Below are positions 49,297-59,772 of a stretch of DNA of 64,000 nucleotides, piece by piece. The position numbers and the translations under genes are program-made. Source of the stretch: Tetraselmis striata (taxonomy: Eukaryota > Chlorophyta > Chlorodendrophyceae > Chlorodendrales > Chlorodendraceae); the NCBI GenBank assembly GCA_006384855.1, contig VCJN01002992.1:372001-436000 (forward strand), read 5' to 3'. Under the pieces are notes generated by a model, which ran no database searches, was not told the origin of the DNA, and was given only the letters and a program-made list of their open reading frames with translations. Position 1 is the first letter of the stretch; each line of letters opens with the position of its first letter.

Positions 49297-50623
49297 TCAG
49301 TGCCCATGCCCGTGATCATGCCCCCCTCCGACAGTGCAGTGCTCGTGGTCAAGAAGCACGAAGCCGATGGCTGCGGCGCCGATGGTGAAGCAGAGGAGGC
49401 TGAGCAGGCGCAGCTGCAGGTTCTTGGTCCATAGGTGCACCCGGCTCATGGCCTCCGTGGCGCCGATTTGAATGAAGACGCCGCCTCCATAGGCGAGGAT
49501 CAACCCCGTGGCAAAGCTGGAGATATCCGCTGTGAGGATAGTGACCACGCCGAGGACGACGCTGGTGCCGGAGGCAAAGTTCAGAAGGAGGGCCTGCACG
49601 GGCTTGAGGGCGCCGCCCTTTGGGTCGGTGAGGATGATGTAGTCAGCGACCTCTTGGGCGATCTCGTGGTACACCGTGGCGGCTGTTACGGTCCACCCAG
49701 TGGCGCTGCCACAGTAGCGAAAGGCCGTGCCAATGAAGATGCCATCACAGAAGTTGTGCATAAAGTCGCCGATCAACACACCGCCGAGGATACGCCGCTG
49801 GGTGGCCTTGTCAAAGGCAGAGACCTTCTCATCGCAGCCGGCCAAGAAGGAGCTGGCCTGCTGCTTGTCGCCAGGCTTCCCGCCTTCACAAGCGCTTTGG
49901 TTGGCGGACGATTGGATGGCATTGTGGCCGCTCACTGCATCTGCATGCTCGCCGGAAGAGGGAAAGACGAGCTGAATCAGCGCGCAGACCGCCAAGTCCA
50001 CCAGAGACCCCGTGAGGAAGCCCAGCAGGATCATGCAGCCCCAGGCGGCGGATGCCTGGGCCTCGGTCCTTGTCTCGTCAATGGGGATCAGGTGCGTGGC
50101 CTCATACAGAACCAGGAAGAAGGCCGCTGCGAGGAGCGCGCCGGCGGCAAAGGAGTTGGAGATAACGCTGAAGGCGGCGGGGAAGCGCTCCATGGCGTTA
50201 GCGACAGCTGGGATGAGCAAGAGGACGCCGACGAGCGTGATGATAAGGACGACAATGGAAGCGCCGATGGCCTCGCCCCAGGGCTTGGGCGGAGAGGGGG
50301 ACCACTCCGCTGCAGGCTCCACATCCTCGCCAGTGACTGTCTTGAGATAGTGTTGCGAGCGCTCAAACTCCAGGGGCACGTGCTGGGCGAAGAAGGCCAC
50401 GCTGTCAAAGCCTTCCGTGGCGATGCGGAAGGTGGAATCCAGGTCATAGCACATCCGGTCCGGCGTGCCGGGATGTATCTTGTCCTCACCCACATGGCTC
50501 GTGTTGAAGTGCAGCTCGTAGCATACGTCAAAGGCTGGGGTGATAATGCCGCCCACCTCAACCTGAGCGCAAGCAACAGCAGCAGCAATGGTCGAGTGGC
50601 CTGTAAAACCAGAAACTGTCACA

Positions 50624-50656
<33 letters not shown>

Positions 50657-52084
50657 TGATGGAGGGGGAGCATAGATATGCATTCTTTATGCCATGTGAA
50701 GCTCCGCAAATCTGCATTATTTGCAATTAGGAGGTTGACGAGCGGGCAGGCATGCAGGTAGCTCCTTGTCATTAGATTCATCGGACGTCAATCATTGGCC
50801 ATATAAATAATTGGGAATATTTTGGAGATAGAGGATGTTACTGTCACTCAGGTTAGATGGCACTAAATGGTATGATCTCTTCTATTAAAACATTGTATAC
50901 ACACATGTATTATGGCACCACCAGCGGTTCATATTTTATATATACGCACATGTATGTACACACATGTACATATATACACAGCATATAAAGCATCGCGCAA
51001 AGTAAACTACTAAACACCAAATATCCACTGGCCAAGAGTCATCCCAACTCCACAGACTTCTAAGTGCTGCTGATAAACGCGCCCGGTCATAGGCACTCAA
51101 CTCACCTTCAATGCAGTTTTCACCCTCCAGGGTGTGTGACGCCTCGGCCTGCAGTGCGAGGAGCTCGGACTCTGTTGGGGCAGCTGCCGGTAGTACCACC
51201 ATCTGGGCAAATTTGCACACGTGGGCCAATTATATTATCAGCAGTCTTCGGACGACGTCAGAGACGATATCTGTTAGAAGGCAAAGTAGCGAGCACAGCA
51301 GCAGCCCCAAAGGGCTAAGGCTTGCACGGCTATTATGTGCATTATTCCCATGCCGGAGCGGGGCCGCGGGGGTGCTGGGCGGCGCATTCAGTGATTGGAG
51401 GGTAGCGAGATCAGCCGAACTGTTGGCAAGACCACAGTGAACGAAATACAGCGGCCAGCGCGCCGGAAGGAGACTGGCGTACGCGCTGCAAAGGCCCACG
51501 ACCACGCGTCCGGCCGGCCGGTGCTAGTAGCCAGTATCTTGCAGATTCCGACGAAACCGTATAGTGGCGATGATATACTCCGGTGATAACAGCGCGGTCC
51601 CCGCAGTCTGACTCAAGCAGCTCGCGATAAAATTCAAAACTATACACTACACCATACACAATACACAGCTTAGACAAACACATACACACAGTCACACACA
51701 CTACATTTATCTTTGAGCAAGCCAGCAGATGCTCTCAAGTCTATACACTGTACATTATATGCACTACGCGGCTCGCCGCCCGCCGCCGCCGCTCACCTTC
51801 ATGGCCGGATCGGCGTAAGCGCCATTTACAGCCTGGGCTGTCCAGACATACTCCGCATCCGGCGTCTCAAAGATGCCGGCCCACTCCAGTCCAGGGCTAT
51901 GATCATCGTGAGCGTCATGGTGGTTGTGTTCGTCGTAGTGGTCGTGGTTGTCTTCTGTCGATAGATTCTCAGTGATATTATTGGACTGCGCCACGGCCCC
52001 GCTCCAGCAGCAGCAGCAGGCTGCTGCTGCCAAGGAGACGATGACTAGTAGAGCGCGACGTCTGCTCAACATTGGCAGCTCCAT
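49297..52084 (-). CDS. ZIP-family divalent metal transporter, 562 aa
   Basis: ZIP proteins carry zinc, iron or manganese into the cytosol. Three exons: 52084-51797, 51202-51106 and 50600-49297, giving 562 aa. Residues 1-33 form a signal peptide (AL-LVIVSLAAAACCCCWSGAVAQ). A His/Asp-rich stretch follows at 45-63 (NHDHYDEHNHHDAHDDH), a likely metal-sensing or metal-collecting segment. The lumenal region continues to about 235, then TM1 (239-261), TM2 and TM3. TM4 carries GDFMHNFCDG (410-415 = HNFCDG) and TM5 carries YHEIAQE (440-445 = HEIAQE), the two-site metal path of the family. The C-terminus is DHEHCTVGGGHDHGHGH. HNFCDG with HEIAQE is closest to algal and protist ZIPs. The variable TM3-TM4 loop lacks a His run. 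Zinc is the likeliest cargo, but this is inferred. Confidence 0.9.
50625..50654. repeat. (TG)15 microsatellite in ZIP intron 2
   Basis: Fifteen TG dinucleotides lie 25 bases upstream of exon 3 on the gene's strand, where they read as CA repeats. Translated, they give a false His/Thr run that is not part of the protein. Confidence 0.95.
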
Positions 52085-54899
52085 TATAGAATATATGCTT
52101 CAAGGTGTCCTGATCCGACGCAGTGTCTGTGGTCGCAGGACAAGTATGCAACTTGTGGGTCAATAACACGCATTCGCGCAAACTTTTAGTCAGCATTGAA
52201 GTCATTATTTAATATATCACAAGGCATTTTTGTTTTTACCGCCGTTAATGCCAGTATTAGCAGCGCAGTATTCCACCTTGCATTGTACCGCCAATCGACG
52301 TATATATTGTATGAGAATTGGAGATATTGAAAAGAGAACCTTCTTCTTACATGCCCAGCTTATGTAGTAGGTGGTCGGACGAGGTCATCACTACGGCATC
52401 CCCGACTTTGGTTTAACAGCAAAGCCAGCTTCTCGACGTTCAGATATGTGGGCCCCATGGGTATATATATGACATGCATTTACATACATCAATGATGCTA
52501 TTCTCAGCCTAGACAGGAAGCTTATATAAATGGCGGCGTGGGGCGTAGTCGTCGCTGTGGATGCTGACGTTTATAAAATACTATGGCGACGAGCGGAAGA
52601 CGAAGGGCGCATAAGAGACTGATGGCATATGACGCGCGTCGACGAGACGACGAGCCGTTGATGAGTTTCGACGAGAAGGATGGATGGGATAGCGACTACT
52701 AGGCAGACGTGAGAGTATTTGTGAGCTCCCAAAATGTGCCGGGCGTGGCGATGAGCGCGGCCTGGCACTCGCACGAGACAGCAAGCAGCTACAGTAAGGT
52801 ATCGGTACATACAGTGCCAATATTTGCAGGAGAGGTATAGGGAGTCGGGGAACCTGGGGACGAGCAGGACGCGAAGATATGCGGTTTAGTATTCTGTCAC
52901 TCAAACAGCGAGGAGAGAGAATGGCGAATATATAGCAGCGTCCGCTGTATCCGGCGGACCCAGCCGGTGGCGGGTTTTTAGATGCTACAGATACCTGCCT
53001 CATCACCCCGTCCGCAGCCTGTGGTTCGCGGCGGCGACCCATAATAACATACATCAAGCTGTTGCGCTGCTGACTACTACATCAGGGTACTACGACGAGA
53101 GGTGGTCCGGAACTGACCGCGTGTCCACGACAGGTACCTGTACCGGCGGTACCTCGGGTTCTACGTCCTTCTACGAGTACTGATGACGTGAATTACTCGA
53201 GTTCCAGTACCGGTTGTGAATTACAAAAAGGGCAGTTCCCCAGAATTAGAAAGAAGCAAGCAGTACCAGTACTGCTTTGAATTACAGAAGCGCTTCCGGT
53301 AAAAAAACCACCGCCGAAAGCAGCAGGTGTAACAATTATTGCATTTTGAAAAAACAAAAAAACATTGATGCAGCCAACGTTGTCTGTCTATATGCACCAC
53401 CACTGCACACCACCCCTGTTTGATGTCTTTCTTTAATCCTATTAGCGACTATATCCAGTCTCGACTGTCGCGGCAGGAGGAAATCAACCCAAGCCGAATA
53501 AAATAAAGCGACCTGACCCCACGCGAGGCGGGTAATGTACTGGTACAGTAATAATCAGAAATACATGTATATATATGTATATATAATACATGAGCTAGCA
53601 GCAGAAGGCGATATCGGAAATCACCAAAGAAAAGGGCAATCAGAAAGGTCCTCTACAGCGACTGTAATGTGTATATATTACATACGGATTTTATGCGTTT
53701 AGTCAGAAATGATCAGTAATATTAAGGATTATTGTTCAAAATACAATAATACGAGCAGTAGAACGAAGATTTGGCATTATTTTGCGACCGCATTGCGCAT
53801 TATAATCCTTACTCCCATCCTGCATAACGTAATGCCAGCAGCCCCAGCACGCGCTCGACATGCGCGCATGCATGGCGGCAGGACCACCAGCCGCTACAGG
53901 TATCCTACGGGTCCAGTAGTACACCAGTACACGTGCTACGAGTATCATGCGCTTGTATTACAGTATAGTACTCATCCGACGAACAGGCTGCGGCTGCATG
54001 AAATTCCTATCCGTGCGCGTAAGGATAATGCGCAGGCGTAAACCTTATCCGTACAGATATTACAGCTAATATATGATGGCAGAGAAAACGCGCCCACACT
54101 GTTGGCCGCCGCGTCGCCCTGCACTGCGGCACTGAGATAGCACATGAGGATTCATTAAGGGAGACACTCCATACATAAAACCCGCCATACTCCTTGCCCG
54201 AATGTGTCTGTGACATAGTTTCATCAAAATTCGTTCTTGATGTATCGCCACCGCGTGCATCTGCTGCACTCGATCCGCTCACTCGAGGACTGCCACCTTA
54301 TCCTTATCCGCCAGCTATGACCGGGAGTAATCCTTTTCTCCAGGAATATTCTGATAGCTGTACGGCATGGCAATCCTTATCCTTCTACACTATTCAATGC
54401 AAGGCATAAATCTTATCCGTACAGGTACTGGTATCCGTACATAGATACCAACATATGTTAATATAATAATACTGTACTCTCTTTTTTTGAAATAGAAATG
54501 GTGTATTTTGTCCGTATTGGTAAGCGGTACTGGTACGGCAGTACGGGCGGCCAAACAGCATCAGGTCGATGATCCGCGCGCGGGCGCGCCTGGTCCGTCG
54601 GACGAGGGCTACCTGTAGCACTGTTTGATGGAGGACGCATGCAGATACGGCCGAGCACTGTGCGGGGTACGGTGCCAGTATGGAGATACATAGCCGTGTC
54701 GCATACATATAGCCGCTAGAACGGCCATCCCCAGCAGCTTGTCCAGCTGCTGTTTCAAGCATCATCGATTTATCACCACCGTTTCAGTCGGTCTTTGCTG
54801 GAGAGTCGGTTGCCGGCACGGCGACACGCTGCCTCGACCTATCACCTATCACCGTTTTCGTCCGCCAGAAAGATAGCGACCACTGAACCATACAAAAAC
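52085..54899. other. 2.8 kb divergent intergenic region between ZIP and ZNG1 genes
   Basis: The two genes are transcribed away from each other here, so their promoters must lie in this stretch. No convincing gene, TATA pair or metal-response element was identified. A short repeat copy (53588-53690) shared with 31425-31510 is present. Confidence 0.5.
53588..53690. repeat. diverged repeat copy, partner of 31425-31510
   Basis: It shares ACATGAGCTAG, AGAAGGCGATATC, AAAAGGGCAATCAGAAAG and a GTAATG...ATTACAT end with 31425-31510. Confidence 0.5.
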
Positions 54900-57209
54900 A
54901 TGGGGAGTTCGTCGACGCCGCCTGATTCGCGCGTCCCCGTAACCGTGCTGACGGGTTTCCTCGGCAGTGGCAAGACGACACTTCTCAATCACATTCTCAC
55001 GGTGAGCCTACGGTCGTCGTACTGCGTGAAATACCCTACTTCCCATATGTGGCTGGCAATCTTTCCAGCGTTGCCATTCCTAGCGGAAGTGCTCACAGTC
55101 GGCGGTCACGTTGTGATGGCGGTCTATGTTTCCATTCGCTCGTCGTCCTGCTGTACATATCACTCTTATTTCTTTGCTACGCCCCGCCAGACTGAACTTT
55201 CCTGAACTATAGTAGACGTGCCGCCGGAGCGATCCCGGGAGTTTATATTGCTGCACAAAGCATCACATAACACGCGGGACTGCATATCCCTCGTTACACC
55301 GCGTTTGTTGGCTAAAAAGTAGTAGCGATGATTATCGCCGGCCGCGACAGTTGACGACTGCTCGACGACGACGACGAGCAGCACCGCATAGGCGCGCCTA
55401 CGTTAAAATAATAGCGCTTCAGTATTACATCTTTAATGAAATAACGGCGGCAGCAACGCAATAAGGTCGCATCGAGCTGTAGTCAAAACAAAGCCCCCGA
55501 ACAAGCCGCTGAGACTGCGTGTGTCCAATATATTAGGCCACCCACGGCAAGAAGCTGGCTGTGATTGAGAACGAGTTCGGCGATGTCGGGATTGACGACA
55601 AGCTGCTGAAGAATGAGAACACCAAGTTCAAGCTGGATGAGGAACTGTTTGAGATGATGAATGGGTGTATCTGCTGCACCGTTAGGCAGGATCTTGTCAA
55701 AGTCCTGGGCAAGCTCGCCGAGCGTTGCCGGCAGGGCAAGCTACACCTCGACGGTATCATTATCGAGACCACCGGCCTGGCGGATCCGGCGCCTGTTGCT
55801 CAGACCTTCTTTGTCGACGACACAATCATGGAATTTGCTCGCCTGGACGGCATCGTTACCCTTGTCGACGCCAAGCACCTGGAACAGCACCTGGACGACT
55901 CCCTGAAGCCGGAGGGCTGCGAGAATGAAGCAGTGGAGCAGCTGGCCTTTGCCGATCGGATCCTTCTGAACAAGATTGACTTGGTTCCTGACGAGGCAGA
56001 GCTGAAGCGTATCGAGAGTCGCATCGCTTCCATCAATAAGTTTGCGCCGATCCTACGTACTGAGAAAGCTGCAGTCAATGTCAGCGACGTGCTCAACCTA
56101 CGGGCTTTTGATCTGACCCGCACGCTGGACATGGATCCTGGTGAGTTGGCCAACTTCGACGATGAGACTGGGGGCATATACCTAAGCTATCAAATTCAGC
56201 ATAATGTGCACCCTTACTCTCAGTGGCAAACTTCTCTGCATGCTGCAACAGACTGTGCTGAACGAACACGCCTGAACATATCATGGTTTTCGTGGCTAAA
56301 TGATGGGAATTACGATGTATATATACTAAAACTGTTCTGGATACAACTTCGGACACCGTTTCATGACACTGCTTTCTGCCAGTACTATTGCTGTCTTGTC
56401 AGTTCGCCATGTTTGGCAGTGATGTATACAATTGGGAACGTGTTGACAAATATGGCGAAGATTAGGACAACCTATTCATCGAATTTCAACTCAGCTTCGT
56501 CGCTGAGCATAACCCTTCACTCATGAGTGCAAATACACATGGCGGAACTTTCGCTTGTTGATTGGTTTCCGTAGTAGACGCAGCACAGCTGTTGACTCGC
56601 TGCTGTCCTGACTGCCCCTTCTCTTTCCTGTTGGCAGAGTTCCTGAATACTGATGGCGAACATGAGCACGACTCCACCGTGACGAGCGTGAGTATTAGCA
56701 TGCCGGGGGAGCTGGATCTGGATGATGTGCAGAAATGGATTGGCGACCTTCTCTCCACCAAGGGAACGGACATCTTCCGAATGAAGGGCGTCCTGGCTAT
56801 TGCGCATGCCAAGGAGCGCTTTGTGTACCAGGGAGTTCACATGCTGTTCGCTGGTGACTTCACGGAGCCATGGGGCAAGGATGAGCCCCGCGAGAGCAAG
56901 CTTGTCTTCATCGGCAGGAACCTGGTGAAGGAGGAGCTCACCAAAGCTTTTGAGACTTGCCTCAACACTCCGGAGCGCAAGCGGCAGCGACTCGCGTCCC
57001 TGCGCTTCAAGATCGGTGACACTGTAGAGTGCAATACTGGAATGAAGCATGACTGGTCCAAGGGCACTATCGTGGCATTGATGTACCGAGAGAACGGCAT
57101 GCCCCCAGGAATGGTGGTTCCCTATCAGGTCAAACTCGACTCGGGTGAGCTGATCTTTGCACCCGTCGACAGTGACAGCTGCGTCAAGAGGGCCGCAAAC
57201 GCTGCGTGA
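54900..57209 (+). CDS. ZNG1: ZNG1/CobW-type zinc metallochaperone GTPase, 425 aa
   Basis: Members of this COG0523 family use GTP to hand zinc to client enzymes; ZNG1 activates methionine aminopeptidase. Three exons: 54900-55001, 55537-56140 and 56638-57209, giving 425 aa. The Walker A motif GFLGSGKTT is at 19-27, ENEFGDVGID at 45-54, the metal-binding CICC at 78-81 (GCICCTVR), ETTGLADP at 111-118 and NKID at 179-182. The CobW C-terminal domain follows LDMDPEFLNTDGEHEHD (about 232-247) and ends near CLNTPERKRQR. The last 60 residues form an extra domain (RFKIGDTVECNTG, MPPGMVVPYQVKL, LIFAPVDSD) not present in human ZNG1 but, to my memory, common in algae and other protists. The donor at 56141 (GTGAGT) is preferred because it restores DPEFL. 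The class is certain; client and exact orthology are inferred. Confidence 0.92.
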
Positions 57210-59772
57210 TACTTCAGATGCTGATGATAATGGATTTGAATTGTGATGCTTGCCCACGATCATGTAAATACACATAGCCAGCACTGAGCTGTCGTAGTTG
57301 GATTTACCCCTCTGACCGGGGATGCTTTGCCCGACACAGTCCACCAACCTGTCAATGCTCAGCATACAAAAATGGGGATGTCACGGGTTAACATAATTAA
57401 CTCCTCCTCATGCGCACTTTCAAATAACGAGACTTAAACCAGCAGTATTGCATGTAAACAGCTGGAAAGGCATGTGCTCTGCAGTAGTTCACTTTCACCT
57501 AATTTGATACATACACTGATGGCAGGGCATTCAGTCATTGGCTATATATCATGTATCGTACACACTGGCATAATACTATATAATAATATGCATAGTTCGT
57601 ATATATCAGTTTTGCCTACTACTACTACAGCGGACATCCCATCGATTGTGTGATGTGCCGTAATGCCGCAGTACTCTACACTGATGTACACCCCTGGCAC
57701 CGTATGCATGCGAGGACATGTGCTCTTATTGTATGCAAGCTAAATGTTGCTATGCAAAGGTTGACATAGCGATACATTGTTGCGCCCCAGGGTACTGTTA
57801 AGAAAGTGAATGTCATTATTAGTGCCATTGTGCTGTGCCGAGTGGCTATCAGTCCGGTATTAACTGCTGCACATGCCCACATATGTCTAAATGTAAACCT
57901 ACTTGTTATCGACGGCGCCAGCAGCAAAAGCGACCACTGCTGACTGGACTGCGGATATGAATCGCAGGGAGGATGAGGTCTGACCCCGATCACATATTGT
58001 CTGATGTGTTGTGAATTGTCTGACGAGACGTCCAGGGTTTCCAAGCAGATGAGGCGCTAGCAGCCTAAGCGAGCAACACCACATCGGCGGAAAGGCAGCA
58101 TGCATAGCGACTGTATCTAAAGATCCATCTTTTGACATCTTTATCCATCTTTATCCATCTTTTATCTAGACACATCTTTTGTCTACTCGTAACGACTACT
58201 TGTCTGAGTCTTTGGATGACGATTCAGCACTGACTACAGCTACCAGCGCGCATAGCTGGGAATCCATTGCCGACGATGCCAGCACCATAATGAACAAAAA
58301 TAACACAGCCGCCAACCCTATTACACTATTATTTGTTGACGTTTCGATTTCGGCATCGTACTGTCTCCGCAACAATTCCTCGTAAATACTACGAAAATAT
58401 GTCCTCCCTTGTCGGCTTACCGGAACGAGCAGGCATGTTGGAGTTTGTGCATCCTGGCGGCTACGGTCTCTTAATTACTGTGTAAGCTCATGTTGCGTAT
58501 GCTGCCCATCAGCGCTCATTCTAGAATTGACGTTATTTCTTCGCCCGTCCCGGGATTTGTCGGACGGGCAACGTGAAACTTTTGCTGCAGTGTCTCTACA
58601 ACGGCTCAGCGGCCCGTGCGACGACGAATCGTTGAGGCGACAATCCAGTTAGGGAAGGCCCTGACTACACGACGCTCTGATGTAGTTGTCGATTTAGGTG
58701 CCGAGGCTTTTCGCAAGACTAATTGAAGGCCGGTGGTGACGGACTTTCCAACACATTTAATCACCGTCTCGAAACAGTTCTTTTAAGAATTGGCATGCTG
58801 GCCGCATGTCCGCTAATAATGCCACTCGAGAACCTCAGCTCGTTGAGGCTGCACTATACAGGAGGTCCTGTTGGCAACTTTTCAGGTCCTGTTCCTCAGT
58901 ACATTATGCGATACATGTACTATTTGTCACTACTACAGCTCCAAATATCGCTTCACACATCTTATCTCCGCCCTGTGGGCAAGATCTGTACCAGTCGACC
59001 TACTAAAATAGTCGCTGGTTGTCTTGCATCAGACCAGTGTCGAATCAGTCGCATCCCAGCCATCATACATTTCATGCTCACATGCGCTAGCAGCAACACC
59101 ACAGGTAAGGAGAACCGGCAAAACATACAACACTCAAAAAAACACTAGCCGACTAAAAGTGAGCCAAGACTAGCGGGAAGGGACAAACTCCACAGTCTAT
59201 CACGATGGAAGTTGGGCGATTTTAATAGAACAGAAAAGAACATGCATTGAAGGTTAGAAATATTCTGGAAGAAAAGTGACAGATGTATCTCCATGACGTA
59301 TTGCCCATGGATTGTGTCAGGAAATGTCATCTCACACACATTTCATGAGATATTGAGTATCGGAATCTGGACCGATTCGCGATGGTCATCAGACTAGCTT
59401 ACGATACGGAACGAAACGCGCAATCGTCACGGCGAACCCGCGTGTACCCCGCGCAACCAGCAATTACCTCGCGCAATGCCCGGCAGCACATATCTTCTAT
59501 GATGAAACATGTAACAAAATGCCGAGCTGGAAAGGATGACCTGGCGACATGGAATGTGCCTGTGGTTGCGGGTGATCGCGCAGACATGGGGCGGGTCGAG
59601 CCCAGGTCTTTCACCTCCGACCTGATGTTCTTACAGTGTCCCCAGGCCCCTGAGCCGGGCAGTTTTCTTCCAGACACGCGGGCTCACACTCGCGGGGTGG
59701 ACCTCCCGAGCCACATAGCTCGCCAGCGGCCACACCGCCTCTGCCGCCCGCCGCAGCTCCACGCCGTGCGCC
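57210..59772. other. 2.6 kb convergent spacer; LINE 3'-end fragment inside
   Basis: No gene is supported. It contains a short ATCTTTATCC tandem run (58120-58175) and the repeat at 58545-58790. A frame at 58723-59148 has no recognisable domain. Confidence 0.55.
58545..58790 (-). mobile_element. LINE 3'-end fragment (5'-truncated copy)
   Basis: It matches 31615-31830, the segment directly following the LINE coding end. Fragments holding only a 3' end are the usual product of incomplete LINE reverse transcription. Identity looks moderate, so the copy is old. Confidence 0.55.

Noticed and set aside
49435-50655. 406-codon open frame on the plus strand
   Set aside because: It is the antisense shadow of the ZIP gene's large exon; ZIP motifs and phased introns support the minus strand.
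50601-50781. N-terminal extension of the ZIP large exon with a His-Thr run as a metal-binding domain
   Set aside because: The run is a translated (TG)15 microsatellite inside intron 2. The true upstream exons at 51106-51202 and 51797-52084 supply a signal peptide and phase correctly.
52581-53057. 158-codon minus-strand frame between ZIP and ZNG1
   Set aside because: Ser/Pro/Arg-rich composition typical of chance GC-rich frames; no domain or splice structure found.
56141-56526. Read-through extension of the ZNG1 second exon
   Set aside because: A strong GTGAGT donor at 56141 joins exon 3 to restore the conserved DPEFL; the extension has no family similarity.
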